Positions 14,590 to 22,939 of a DNA stretch of 33,071 nt are shown here, in pieces; position 1 is the stretch's first letter; every line of letters starts with the position of its first letter. The stretch is from a virus. Under the pieces are notes generated by a model. It was given only the letters and a program-made list of their open reading frames with translations. It was not told where the DNA came from and did no database searches. The stretch is from the IMG/VR virus record IMGVR_UViG_3300044846_002275, positions 1 through 33,071 of that record, one strand, 5' to 3'. A program made the position numbers and the translations under genes.

Positions 14590-15546
14590 ATGGCTACGCA
14601 ACAACTAACAGGCGCAGAACTTTTGGCGTGGCGCGCAAAGCGCACAGGGCGGAAGAACCTAGAAGTTTTTACCGAAGACCCGACAAACAGCCCCAACGGT
14701 CCGATCGCCGCCCTTAGCCCTTTAGAGGGATACCATGGAGTGGACCCCGATAACAAAGACGGTACACCTGCTCCGGATACTCCTGCAGCAGGATCGGCAA
14801 GCGACAACGATTTGCGCAACCAGTTGGATTCAGCGCTTGGGCGTGTTGCGCCTTTGCAACGCCAGATGGAAGAACTACGTGCGGCACATGAAGCGGCTAA
14901 CCGTCGTGCTGCGGAATTAGAAGCTGCGTTAAGAGAGCGAGACGCGGCGCAGGCGGAGGCTGCGGCAGCAAGAGCAGCAGACGAGTTTGACCCGCTAGAA
15001 GGCATCTCGCAAGAAGAGCGTGATCTTCTGGACAGCACCGCGTTAGCTATCATCGCCCAAACGGCGAAGAATGCCTTTAAGAAAGCAGCAGGTAATCGCG
15101 AAGACCCTAAAGAATTGATCGCCAGGGAGTTGGCAAAGCGTGACGCACAAACCCGTGATAGATATATTCGTGGCACGGTCGAAACGCTTGGGCTGATTAA
15201 GCTGGGCAACGATACTAAATTCAACAAGTTTTTGGCGGAGGACGATTCAGCCGCACTCTTGATGAACCAATTTGTAAACGCGCCGGATACGGATACCGCT
15301 CGCTCGCTAGAGCCACGCATTAAAACGATGCTCAAACGGTTCGAGAAAACTACCGATTCGCCGCGGCAGCCTGACGCGCAAGACCGGATGTCCGCCCATC
15401 TCAACCGAGACGCTGGCGCACAATCGACTAGCTCGCACGGCAACCTCACGCCTGAAGAAGCCAGGCGTATTACCAACGAAGCCAAGCGGTTGATCCGTGC
15501 AGGGCGGCAGGCGGAAGCTAAGAAGCTTCTCGCCCAACTTTACTAA
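14590..15546 (+). CDS. Scaffolding protein, 318 aa
   Basis: The protein is acidic and Ala/Glu/Arg-rich, has no cysteine, and has a long coiled coil (about residues 75-130) containing ELRAAHEAANRRAAELEAAL. The N-terminus is disordered and Pro/Asp-rich. The C-terminus is a short basic amphipathic helix (RRITNEAKRLIRAGRQAEAKKLL region), the usual capsid-docking helix. It precedes the major capsid gene by 20 bases. It would direct procapsid assembly and then leave the shell. The call rests on composition, coiled coil, basic C-terminal helix and position. Confidence 0.8.
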   Translation: MATQQLTGAELLAWRAKRTGRKNLEVFTEDPTNSPNGPIAALSPLEGYHGVDPDNKDGTPAPDTPAAGSASDNDLRNQLDSALGRVAPLQRQMEELRAAHEAANRRAAELEAALRERDAAQAEAAAARAADEFDPLEGISQEERDLLDSTALAIIAQTAKNAFKKAAGNREDPKELIARELAKRDAQTRDRYIRGTVETLGLIKLGNDTKFNKFLAEDDSAALLMNQFVNAPDTDTARSLEPRIKTMLKRFEKTTDSPRQPDAQDRMSAHLNRDAGAQSTSSHGNLTPEEARRITNEAKRLIRAGRQAEAKKLLAQLY

Positions 15547-15566
15547 CTAACCAACCCGAGGTAAAT

Positions 15567-16553
15567 ATGAGCAACAACGTAAACTCCGCAGGATACGGCG
15601 GCAGCATTAAAGGGTCGATCTTCGCACCAGATCGAATCAGCGGGAATATCGTACAGGCGTACCACAACTGTAGCCTCCTGCCAAAAATCGCCAATAGTAA
15701 CTTCATCACTGAAGAGGAGTTAATGTGCGGCGGTAAGGTTATCTACGGTATCGAACAACCGGTTAACCTGTTTGGCACGGACCGCCAGAACAACGAACAC
15801 CCTGATGTGTTCGACGGTCCCGGTGTAGACCAAGGCAGCATGTCCGTTTGTCAAGGACGTAAGTTTCAATGGAAACTTTCAAACTACGACAAGCGCATCA
15901 TGTGCAAAAACTTCGAGCTGTGGGAAGCGTCAATCCAGCGCCGTCTGCACCGAGGTATCGCGGAATTGCTCGACGCCTATTCGATCCCTAAGATCATGGC
16001 AAGCGCATCGCCGGATAACGTCGGCACTCACGCCGGCAAGTTAAGCCACTCGATTAACCTGGGGTGGCAGGATTCTAATGCGCTCAATGCGAATAGCGTT
16101 GCAGGTATCGAGGAGCTGTTCTTCAACCTTGACCAAGTAGCGACAGAGAGCGGCATGGTTTGCGGTACGGCGGACACGGAAGGCGAAGGACCAGGCGGTT
16201 CAGTCGTCATTATTATCCCCGAGCAGCTTAAGCGTTATGCAATCAAGTACATGTCCGAGTTCGGCAAACAGGGTTGCTGCACCAAAGAAAACGCCATGGT
16301 CACCGGCTATATCGGTAACATCCTAGGCAAAGAGGTGTTTACGTCTACAAAGCTCTTCGCCAGCAACTTCGGTGCAGCAGGCAATATCGCCCCTATTCTG
16401 ATGGTAGACCCAACGCAAGTGCTGCACGCCTTTGAGATTATCTCAAGCGAATGGTACAAGCATCCATTTGAGTGGGCGTTGACCGGTGAGTTTGTATGGG
16501 ATACCCATGTGGTTCGCCCTGAAGCCATCGCCGTGGCGTTCTCAAAAGTATAA
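15567..16553 (+). CDS. Major capsid protein, 328 aa
   Basis: This is placed directly after the scaffold, with a good GAGGTAA leader and length typical of an HK97-fold coat protein. The sequence has a beta-rich N-arm, a helical spine (around IQRRLHRGIAELLDAYSIP), a central P-domain-like region, and a C-terminal part around ASNFGAAGNIAPILMVDPTQ followed by ALTGEFVWDTHVVRPEAIAV, as often seen at the end of phage coat proteins. It has seven cysteines, including a GCC near residue 236. Cysteines in a capsid could give inter-subunit disulfides. Position and the C-terminal pattern carry the call. Confidence 0.85.
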   Translation: MSNNVNSAGYGGSIKGSIFAPDRISGNIVQAYHNCSLLPKIANSNFITEEELMCGGKVIYGIEQPVNLFGTDRQNNEHPDVFDGPGVDQGSMSVCQGRKFQWKLSNYDKRIMCKNFELWEASIQRRLHRGIAELLDAYSIPKIMASASPDNVGTHAGKLSHSINLGWQDSNALNANSVAGIEELFFNLDQVATESGMVCGTADTEGEGPGGSVVIIIPEQLKRYAIKYMSEFGKQGCCTKENAMVTGYIGNILGKEVFTSTKLFASNFGAAGNIAPILMVDPTQVLHAFEIISSEWYKHPFEWALTGEFVWDTHVVRPEAIAVAFSKV

Positions 16554-16555
16554 GC

Positions 16556-16579
16556 TGTAGAGGGCGAAAGCCCTCTACA
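16556..16579 (+). other. Perfect hairpin with GAAA tetraloop after the capsid gene
   Basis: TGTAGAGGGC (16556-16565) and GCCCTCTACA (16570-16579) form a 10-bp perfect stem closed by the GNRA loop GAAA. No T-run follows, so it is unlikely to be a simple intrinsic terminator. It may stabilise the capsid mRNA, mark a processing site, or adjust expression of the next gene. Confidence 0.75.
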
Positions 16580-16605
16580 CTATGACACATTAAATAGGAG
16601 TTATC

Positions 16606-17283
16606 ATGTCTCGTGTAGCTAAATCCGTTAAAGCGCACCAATCGTTCCGAGGCGGTCTCAACGACCTGTCGAAGAACCCCTACATTCAAGCCCTTGGCAG
16701 CAGCTGCTGCGAACCTGCGGCAGCGGTGGATCAAGATCGTTTGAACCCCACTATTAACCCTGAGAATGCGTTAATCCACACCCGCCCATTCGGCAACCGT
16801 GACTACTGGCAGTTTGGTGAGTTCGCCGATTCAGAACGTGCACGTATTGTGCAACATATCAATACCCACAAGGTAGGCGCACAACTGGAGATTCTGGTCG
16901 TTCCTACTTTCTCTTTGCTCTACAGCGTACAAGCGGTTGTATTCGCCGAAGAAATTGGGTTGAAGTTCAAGGTCAAAACCCGCAACGGCACAAAACTGCC
17001 AAGTGGGCAACTGATTAAAGTGGCGGAGAAAGACGGCGGTAGTAGCTGCGGCGAAGTAGAGCGTACCCAGTCCGTAGGAGACCTGAACGACATCGGCTCC
17101 TTAGACGGTGCGACTCGCGTTCACACGCTGGCGGTGTCTGATATCGGCGGAGAGTTTGCGCTCGAAGCCGACGTGCTGATCTTGGAAGTTACATCCATGC
17201 CATCTATCGGTGTGGTAGGTAACTTTGACCTACGCGTCCACACTAACTACATTGCGCCAGGTCGTTCCGAAGCGGCGATGTAA
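16606..17283 (+). CDS. Capsid accessory/decoration protein candidate, 225 aa
   Basis: This gene comes 52 bases after the capsid gene, beyond the GAAA-loop hairpin, with AGGAG upstream of ATG 16606. The first 45 residues form a basic N-terminal arm with a SSCC pair. The rest is a beta-rich domain (RARIVQHINTHKVGAQLEIL, then a strand-rich part ending VVGNFDLRVHTNYIAPG). A decoration or cement protein is the natural guess for a mid-size protein between capsid and terminator, but no known family motif is visible. It is the last gene before the terminator at 17304, so capsid genes form a closed transcription unit. Confidence 0.6.
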   Translation: MSRVAKSVKAHQSFRGGLNDLSKNPYIQALGSSCCEPAAAVDQDRLNPTINPENALIHTRPFGNRDYWQFGEFADSERARIVQHINTHKVGAQLEILVVPTFSLLYSVQAVVFAEEIGLKFKVKTRNGTKLPSGQLIKVAEKDGGSSCGEVERTQSVGDLNDIGSLDGATRVHTLAVSDIGGEFALEADVLILEVTSMPSIGVVGNFDLRVHTNYIAPGRSEAAM

Positions 17284-17303
17284 CATAGCGATTTAGCCCG
17301 TCA

Positions 17304-17334
17304 GGAAAGGGCGCTCATTTGCGCCTTTTCTTTT
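17304..17334 (+). terminator. Rho-independent terminator after the capsid genes
   Basis: GGAAAGGGCGC (17304-17314) pairs with GCGCCTTTTCT (17321-17331) around the loop TCATTT, including two G-U pairs, and runs into TTT at 17332-17334. Stem, short loop and T-rich end are as expected of an intrinsic terminator. Confidence 0.85.
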
Positions 17335-17344
17335 GACGCTTGCG

Positions 17345-17373
17345 TTGTAACTTTATGCGACGGGGTGTACACT
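17345..17373 (+). promoter_or_regulatory. Candidate promoter (TTGTAA-N17-TACACT) with repeated GTGTAC
   Basis: TTGTAA at 17345-17350 and TACACT at 17368-17373 have 17-base spacing, four of six matches each. GTGTAC occurs at 17365-17370 and again at 17379-17384, overlapping the -10 and probable start. It follows the terminator and precedes the tail operon, so a restart of transcription is expected here. Confidence 0.45.
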
Positions 17374-17418
17374 AGATCGTGTACAGACCACACCCCTTAA
17401 CCTACCGAAGGATTTATC

Positions 17419-17664
17419 ATGTCAGCACAATTTCCTTATATCGTCTCCCGTATTAACGGGATCAAAATTCATTTACAGCCAGGGCACAGAGGCATTATGC
17501 ACCGCTTCGACACCCAGGATAACAAGCCGCTCATCCGCGAGGTTTCATCCTACGGGCACAAAGATACCGACGCACCTCTGATTCTTGAAGGCACGCCAGA
17601 GCCAGGAGAAACCCCTCGCACGTCACGCCGTGGTTCAGCGCCAGCCGCACCTGCAGCACTGTAA
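17419..17664 (+). CDS. Hypothetical protein, 81 aa
   Basis: This is the first gene of the tail operon, with GAAGGA upstream. The N-terminal 60 residues look like a small beta domain (PYIVSRINGIKIHLQPGHRG..). The C-terminal 20 residues are a disordered Arg/Ser/Pro/Ala tail (RTSRRGSAPAAPAAL). The stop is three bases from the next start. It contains no cysteine, unlike its neighbours. A head-completion or adaptor accessory is possible but not supported by a motif. Confidence 0.6.
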   Translation: MSAQFPYIVSRINGIKIHLQPGHRGIMHRFDTQDNKPLIREVSSYGHKDTDAPLILEGTPEPGETPRTSRRGSAPAAPAAL

Positions 17665-17667
17665 GAT

Positions 17668-18591
17668 ATGACGACCGCACGCGGCTGGACACCTACGCTT
17701 AGATACAGCCCCCTGAACCACATCATCGTGGACTGGGGGATTAACGGACAACCGTTCAGTATGTGCGGTATGCCCGAGCGAAATTGCGAGGCGCCCAGCC
17801 CAGTGCCGTCTGAGGCAAGTTGTACCGACCTGCCTATTACGGAAGGCGTGGATACATACGATTGGTACAGGTGGATACCTGAGATCATAGTAGGGTTAAG
17901 CAACACGTCAGATGACATGGCAGCGTCTTATGCCAGACGTGCAGCGCGAGAGTTTGCGGCGAAAGGTCGCGTACTAAAACGCCAGATTGCAGTACGTCTG
18001 CAGCAAGGTGTATTCCGCTATCCGATGGAAGCCTTTGACGAAGAGCAGATTCAAGGCGTCATGTTCATTGACAGCGCCCTAGGCTCGTGTTCCTGCTCAG
18101 GTACACCACAAACGAATTTATTCAGATCATCCTCGGGGCTAAGTTTAGACTCCGCCCGTGGGGTAAACATTGGTGCGGTGCAGTTTAACGTATCCAGGCA
18201 AGAGCTAGTTATCAGTCCGCTGCAAGGTTGTTGCGGCGCGCATGTTGGTAACGGCGGTCCTGAATACCTGCTCGTCACCGTCTGGTCTGCCCCCACCGAA
18301 GACTCCTGCAAACATGACGCTTATCTATATGAGCAATATCGTCGAGAGATCACAGTCGGTGCGAGGGCAGACTTCATAAGCGAAGCACACGCTATTGGCG
18401 TGTACAAGACCACAAGAGGCTACGCCAATTTTAGAGGCGATCAGATGCTCATGCAGCAGGCAAGCGTAGCTCGAAAAGAATTTATGTCCCTGATACGCAA
18501 GGCGAGGGTTGAGGCGGAATTGGAAGGGTTTCAGGAGATCGGCAACAGCCGCCCATCGGGCAGTCTGTTCGGTCGAGGGTGCGGAGGCTAG
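17668..18591 (+). CDS. Probable head-tail connector protein, 307 aa
   Basis: The middle section (MAASYARRAAREFAAKGRVLKRQIAVRLQQG) and the C-terminal section (VTVWSAPTEDSCKHDAYLYE, then a GARADF helix and FMSLIRKARVEAELEGF) follow the pattern I associate with tail-tubular-A or gatekeeper-type connector proteins of short-tailed phages: an N-terminal helix pair, a beta core, then a Trp-Ser-Ala-Pro strand and a final helical bundle. It is much longer than T7 gp11 and has nine cysteines, including GSCSCSG and GCCG. It would sit under the portal. Confidence is moderate because the match is by pattern, not alignment. Confidence 0.6.
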   Translation: MTTARGWTPTLRYSPLNHIIVDWGINGQPFSMCGMPERNCEAPSPVPSEASCTDLPITEGVDTYDWYRWIPEIIVGLSNTSDDMAASYARRAAREFAAKGRVLKRQIAVRLQQGVFRYPMEAFDEEQIQGVMFIDSALGSCSCSGTPQTNLFRSSSGLSLDSARGVNIGAVQFNVSRQELVISPLQGCCGAHVGNGGPEYLLVTVWSAPTEDSCKHDAYLYEQYRREITVGARADFISEAHAIGVYKTTRGYANFRGDQMLMQQASVARKEFMSLIRKARVEAELEGFQEIGNSRPSGSLFGRGCGG

Positions 18592-18593
18592 CC

Positions 18594-19283
18594 ATGCGGA
18601 TATACGATTTTCTATTTTCTATCGCCGGCGCACTAGGAGACGCACGGCAGAACACCCCGTTTCGCAGGCACACGCTGAAAGACTTGGCGATGTTCTACTC
18701 CGAAGCGCTTTGTTACGTGAAGACGCACAGACCGGATTTGTTTACCGACTACGTTGTCATGCGGCTACAGACAGGACGAGACCAAGACGCACGTTGTTGT
18801 GGTTGCGATAACGTCATGGGCGTGCACGCGCAAGTAGATAAAGACGGCAATACCGTTAAGCACATGGACGCCACGGGAACCCCAACGTCTAACACGTCAC
18901 GGTGGTATCGCACCCCCTGCCGTGAATCGCAGGCAAACGTTAGCGGCACTATCCTTACCAACTATACGATCGACCCGGGCATGAACGGGAATTTCACAGT
19001 GACACCTCCTGTCCCTCCTGGTGAGGACGTGTGGGTCAAGCTCAAGTGCGTCAAGTCCCCCGAGAGTATTTCCGAGGCAGACGTCCTGATGGGCAAGACT
19101 ACAGGAGACTGTAAATTCCTACCTGCGATTCGTAGCTACATTATGTACAGGGCGTTGCAAGGAAACCGTCACGCAGTGGGTGCGACACAAGAATCGCAGA
19201 ACGAAATTAACAACGTCAAAGCGTACCTAGGTATTCAGTACAAGATGGAAATAGAACAGGAAAAAGCTAATGGCTTGCAATAA
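18594..19283 (+). CDS. Head-tail adaptor, DUF6682-like, 229 aa
   Basis: The start is ATG 18594 with GGAGG at 18583-18587; the GTG at 18579 lacks this spacing. The N-terminal 55 residues are a helical domain (RRHTLKDLAMFYSEAL). The C-terminal half reads NGNFTVTPPVPPGEDVWVKL then KCVKSPESIS and a long helical end with SYIMYRALQ. That is the beta-strand-then-helix pattern I recall for DUF6682-type phage adaptor proteins. The CCGC cluster near residue 68 is an addition. It would form the second ring between portal and nozzle. Its last 14 bases overlap the next gene. Confidence 0.65.
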   Translation: MRIYDFLFSIAGALGDARQNTPFRRHTLKDLAMFYSEALCYVKTHRPDLFTDYVVMRLQTGRDQDARCCGCDNVMGVHAQVDKDGNTVKHMDATGTPTSNTSRWYRTPCRESQANVSGTILTNYTIDPGMNGNFTVTPPVPPGEDVWVKLKCVKSPESISEADVLMGKTTGDCKFLPAIRSYIMYRALQGNRHAVGATQESQNEINNVKAYLGIQYKMEIEQEKANGLQ

Positions 19284-20118
19284 ACCTCTAGGGGATTGCA
19301 CAAACGTTTCGCCCTGCGGCGCAAGCAGCGGGTGCGGGTGTTCAGACCCTACACCTGAACCTATCCTCCCCAGATGTCAGGACGCAGTTCTGGCGGCAGG
19401 CACTTACGAAAACGCCACGATAGTAGTAAACGCCAACGGGTGTATTGTTTTGGTGGAGAGCGGAGAGCCGCCCGTGTATACGCCAGATGATTGCTGCGGC
19501 GGTACGTCAAGCGGAGGCGGCACGCAGGGCGTGAAAGGCGACGATGGTGAACCAGGCGACGCGGCTTCGATAGACGTTGAACCCTCTATCGAAGTCAATA
19601 GCGGCAACTACTGGTCGGTGGAAAACGTCGGCACTTCCTCTGCGGCAATCCTCCGGTTTCGTTCGCCGCCCTCTACCGCTGGTGGCGGTGGCAGTACAAC
19701 AGGTATAACGGGTACAGTTGCAGGGTTAAGAGTATCAAATGGAGCAGTGCAGGCGCTGCCCTCCGCACTGGTCACGGCGGTTACAGCCGTGCCTACAGGG
19801 GAGCACGCATCTAAAATCACCATGACCTATGCGCCGCCGGATACAGCGCACCCCGATGCCGTCATGGTGACACTCGGACTTGATCTGTTCCATGATAGCC
19901 TTGTGCAGTATGTAGATGCAAAGCATCAAGAGCAGGACAACGCCTTAGCAGCTTTACGTGATACGGTAGCCACGCAGCAGAATTCGATCACCGCTCTTGA
20001 GCAAAAGGTATCTACGCTACAAACGTCCAATACAGAAATGGAGGCGGACATCGCCAAACTAAGGGCAGATGTGGACCGCTTGATGGAAATGTTCCCTACT
20101 GACCCAGGTGGACCGTAA
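19270..20118 (+). CDS. Collagen-like, coiled-coil head or tail fibre, 282 aa
   Basis: The first 36 residues hold six cysteines (3, 10, 16, 22, 24, 36), followed by a CC pair (residues 73-74). Then a short collagen-like run of Gly-x-y triplets (GTQGVKGDDGEPGDA) occurs near residue 84, a beta domain follows to about 205, and the C-terminus is a roughly 60-residue coiled coil (for example ALEQKVSTLQTSN and IAKLRADVDRLMEMF). This is the architecture of a trimeric fibre, anchored at the Cys-rich end. It is placed between adaptor and nozzle genes. It may be a head-side fibre or a short tail appendage. Confidence 0.65.
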   Translation: MACNKPLGDCTNVSPCGASSGCGCSDPTPEPILPRCQDAVLAAGTYENATIVVNANGCIVLVESGEPPVYTPDDCCGGTSSGGGTQGVKGDDGEPGDAASIDVEPSIEVNSGNYWSVENVGTSSAAILRFRSPPSTAGGGGSTTGITGTVAGLRVSNGAVQALPSALVTAVTAVPTGEHASKITMTYAPPDTAHPDAVMVTLGLDLFHDSLVQYVDAKHQEQDNALAALRDTVATQQNSITALEQKVSTLQTSNTEMEADIAKLRADVDRLMEMFPTDPGGP

Positions 20119-21740
20119 TGTCGAGCCGCGCGGTAGTCACCTCTGTATTTAGCGGCAGCACGCCACGACGTGCGGAATACCTTCACAAGGCTAACTCTGC
20201 TGCAAGGGCGGTTGATTGCCGCCTATGGCACGGCTCATTAGAATCGTGGCGAGAGCCTCGTAAAATCCGTGACGTTGGCGCAAATGCCAAGAGCGTGTAT
20301 CAGGCGTTTAATTGCTGCTGGCTAGAGTCTACTAAGTGCGCGCACTTTGCCGAAGGGTCAGTAGAGCAACGGCACGTATTTGCCACGCAGTATAACGAGT
20401 ACGAATACCCCGTGCGCATTGTGTTCGATAGCGAATGCAAGCCTACGGTATACAGGCTAGGGTTGCCTTTCCCTGTCTACGCCCCAACGGCTACGGGCGT
20501 AGCCACAACGGGAAAGGGGGCGGCGCCACGTCAATACCTGTACCAATTCAAAGACAGCTTCGGAAACCTTTCATCGCCATCGCCTGTTAGTAAAGACATT
20601 ACTGTGCAGGAAGGCGCAGCGGTTCAAGTATCCGGCTGGGCTATCCCTGATGGCGGTTGGGATATTCAGTCAATCCTAATATACCGTAGTGTGGCAGGGT
20701 ATGAGTCCTCTATCAAGGAGGATAAGAACGAAGTGGACGTGGGCTGGATGCGGGTAGACGAAATACCTGCGTCCCGCACATCCTACGTAGACACCAAGTT
20801 TGACATCGATCTATTGGAGTCGCTCAAGGAGGACGTAGTAGAACCGCCTCCTGCTAACTTGCAGGGGCTGGTCGAAATATCGAGCATGAACTGCCTTGCT
20901 GGATTTGTCGGGCGCACGTTGTACTTTACCGAGAACAACAATTACCACAACTGGATGTTCCAGCTTCAGCTTGACGATACGGTCAGGGCGATTGTTGAAA
21001 GCAACAATTTAATCTATGTAGCTACGGAGGGGTCACCCTATGTAGTGGAGGCGGCGGCCTCATGCAAAGACGCTGGGTGTAGACAAGCTATCCGTATGCC
21101 TGAAGGATTGCCCTTAGTCGGTAACGGCTATAGGAGCATGGTCGCCGTGCCGTCGGGCGCTGTGTACCCGTCACATCAGGGGCTGATTTATATTCAAGGC
21201 AAGCACGCACCGGTGGTGCTGACGTCCCGCCACTATGCGCCAGATGACTGGCAAGCGTTGCACCCTGACACGGCTAAGGTTCGGTATCACCAAGCCAGCC
21301 TGTTCGTGTTCTGCCGCAACGGCGGTTTTAACATCCAGATTAAAGATGGCGCAAGTACAGGCACGGACTTAGATCACCACACGGAATTGTCGTTGACGCC
21401 AGATGAAGTATTCACCAGTCGGTCAGGACGTTTGTTCTTGCGTTTCGGTTCGGGGGTATATGAGTGGGATCGAGGCACGGCTAAAATGCCTCACTACTAC
21501 GAAGCCGGTTCTGTGGTGACAGGCGTGCCGTTTAACTTCGGTGCGTTGCAGGTTTTAATGTCCCCAGGCGAGGAGAATATCCAGCTGACGGTAGACGGCG
21601 AAGAAGTATTGAACGAAACTATATACACTAATGACTTATTCGCCCTGCCCATGTGGGAGGGGCAGTCGTATAAATGGGCGCTAACCGGCACTGCAACCGT
21701 CCACCAGGTTAGCCTTGCGCCCTCAGCCAAGGAACTATAA
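20118..21740 (+). CDS. Tail nozzle-like protein, 540 aa
   Basis: The start overlaps the preceding TAA (TAATG). The protein is beta-rich throughout, with repeated short strands of the kind found in propeller- or nozzle-forming tail proteins. A segment YPSHQGLIYIQGKHAPVVL followed by APDDWQALHPDTAK and a RSGRLFLRFGSGVYEWD stretch is a pattern I associate with the tail proteins next to adaptors in many podoviruses. It would form the short tail tube, the equivalent of T7 gp12. Cysteines are present, including NCCW near residue 66. Position directly after the adaptors and before the core genes supports the role. Confidence 0.7.
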   Translation: MSSRAVVTSVFSGSTPRRAEYLHKANSAARAVDCRLWHGSLESWREPRKIRDVGANAKSVYQAFNCCWLESTKCAHFAEGSVEQRHVFATQYNEYEYPVRIVFDSECKPTVYRLGLPFPVYAPTATGVATTGKGAAPRQYLYQFKDSFGNLSSPSPVSKDITVQEGAAVQVSGWAIPDGGWDIQSILIYRSVAGYESSIKEDKNEVDVGWMRVDEIPASRTSYVDTKFDIDLLESLKEDVVEPPPANLQGLVEISSMNCLAGFVGRTLYFTENNNYHNWMFQLQLDDTVRAIVESNNLIYVATEGSPYVVEAAASCKDAGCRQAIRMPEGLPLVGNGYRSMVAVPSGAVYPSHQGLIYIQGKHAPVVLTSRHYAPDDWQALHPDTAKVRYHQASLFVFCRNGGFNIQIKDGASTGTDLDHHTELSLTPDEVFTSRSGRLFLRFGSGVYEWDRGTAKMPHYYEAGSVVTGVPFNFGALQVLMSPGEENIQLTVDGEEVLNETIYTNDLFALPMWEGQSYKWALTGTATVHQVSLAPSAKEL

Positions 21741-22129
21741 TGCCACGGATTGTACCAATCATCCCTCCCAACAATGAAGCAGCGGCAAAGGTCGAATTAG
21801 ACAAGATCGTCGCCGCTGCCAAGGCGCTAGACATCCCATTGGAAATGCAAGGATTTGTCGCCAACTGGCTCTCAGACAATACGCGTGTGTTCCTTGCTAC
21901 AGAAGGCGATACGCCAGTAGGGTTTGGTGTACTCGTGTTCGGGCGCCGGTACTACGATAACGATATGTCAGCGTCTGTATTGATAGCAGAGGGTCTTGCC
22001 CGCAAGGAGATGCTGGAGTTTATGGCGGACAGCAGCAAAATGCTAGGCGCCACTATGATGTTCTACGAAGCCCGAGAGGGTGATACGCTGGGCGGTTCGC
22101 CTCGTAACATGTTGGCGCTTGAGCTGTAA
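21740..22129 (+). CDS. GNAT-like protein, candidate gp13 analogue, 129 aa
   Basis: The segment RVFLATEGDTPVGFGVLVFG resembles strands 3 and 4 of a GNAT acetyltransferase, and the later KEMLEFMADSSKMLGATMMF resembles its last helix and strand. The usual acetyl-CoA loop (Arg/Gln-x-x-Gly-x-Gly/Ala) is not visible, so enzymatic activity is doubtful. T7 gp13, an internal virion protein at the same place in its operon, also has a GNAT-like fold. An assembly role is therefore more likely than acetylation. The gene is joined to both neighbours by TAATG overlaps and the protein has no cysteine. Confidence 0.55.
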   Translation: MPRIVPIIPPNNEAAAKVELDKIVAAAKALDIPLEMQGFVANWLSDNTRVFLATEGDTPVGFGVLVFGRRYYDNDMSASVLIAEGLARKEMLEFMADSSKMLGATMMFYEAREGDTLGGSPRNMLALEL

Positions 22130-22938
22130 TGAGCACCACCAAAATAAACTGTATCGACAACATAGCGTACCAAGACGCCGCTACTAAGCAGGCTAACGCT
22201 ATCAAGGCGGAGGCTGTCGCACGCACGGCGGTACAGGTTGGGCTTCTGCTGTGGCAGAGGTATCGTGACGGGCTTATCGCAGACTTGCGGCAGGAGCTAT
22301 CTAACCGTCGGATGCAGATGGCAGAAGCGGTATTAGATCATGCCAAAAAAGCCTGGGAGAAAGAGGCTTCCTTCGTACAGGAGGTGATGGATCAACCCGC
22401 CTTTGCGGTGGACTATAGCCGTATGGCCGCAGTTGGGCAGACCGTTGAGAAGGAATGGAAGTTTACAGACAACGCCCTAATCGCAGCAGCCGAAAAGGTT
22501 GGCTTGCCGATCACTCAAAGTGCGGACGCTAGGACGGGGCGCGGCATGGCGACGGCGAAGGTAGACCTAATTGCGCACACTATGCGCACGGCAGAAGCGC
22601 GTGCCATAGCCTTGAACGACCGCAGGTATTCCCGCCAACACGCGGTCTTAGCCTTGGGTCGGGGTCTGCTAAGGGAAGCCGCGCAGATGGGGCAGCTTAG
22701 CGCAAACGGCACAGTAGTGCGCGCCGCTTTAATTGATACAATTAACTCGGGCATGAAATTGTGGGGATACGAAAGCCGTCGATGGGCGCCCGGAGGCAAT
22801 TGGGCGACTGGCGGTCAAGGCGCACCGTCTGTCGTACCGCAAGGTTCTAGTATGTATGAAGTGACAAATGCCACTGGCGCCACGTCCACTATCATAGCCA
22901 CGGATGCGCTAGGTAAAACATTGACCGAAGGTAATTGA
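22129..22938 (+). CDS. Helical internal virion protein candidate, 269 aa
   Basis: This protein is almost wholly helical and Ala-rich. Near residues 160-223 it has DRRYSRQHAVLALGRGLLREA, then ANG, then KLWGYESRRWAP. The same pattern occurs in the next gene, so these are tandem paralogs. The C-terminal 45 residues are disordered and Gly/Thr/Ser-rich. Size and order (after the GNAT-like protein, before the larger core proteins) fit the T7 gp14 slot, a core protein that forms the outer-membrane part of the ejection channel. That comparison is by position and helicity only. Confidence 0.6.
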   Translation: MSTTKINCIDNIAYQDAATKQANAIKAEAVARTAVQVGLLLWQRYRDGLIADLRQELSNRRMQMAEAVLDHAKKAWEKEASFVQEVMDQPAFAVDYSRMAAVGQTVEKEWKFTDNALIAAAEKVGLPITQSADARTGRGMATAKVDLIAHTMRTAEARAIALNDRRYSRQHAVLALGRGLLREAAQMGQLSANGTVVRAALIDTINSGMKLWGYESRRWAPGGNWATGGQGAPSVVPQGSSMYEVTNATGATSTIIATDALGKTLTEGN

Positions 22939-22939
22939 A

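Noticed and set aside
14559-15485. 308-aa ORF on the minus strand under the scaffold gene
   Set aside because: Its Ser/Ala/Arg/Cys-rich composition mirrors the Ala/Glu/Arg coiled coil on the plus strand; no domain pattern is seen.
16556-16579. Intrinsic terminator after the capsid gene
   Set aside because: The stem is strong but no T-run follows on either strand.
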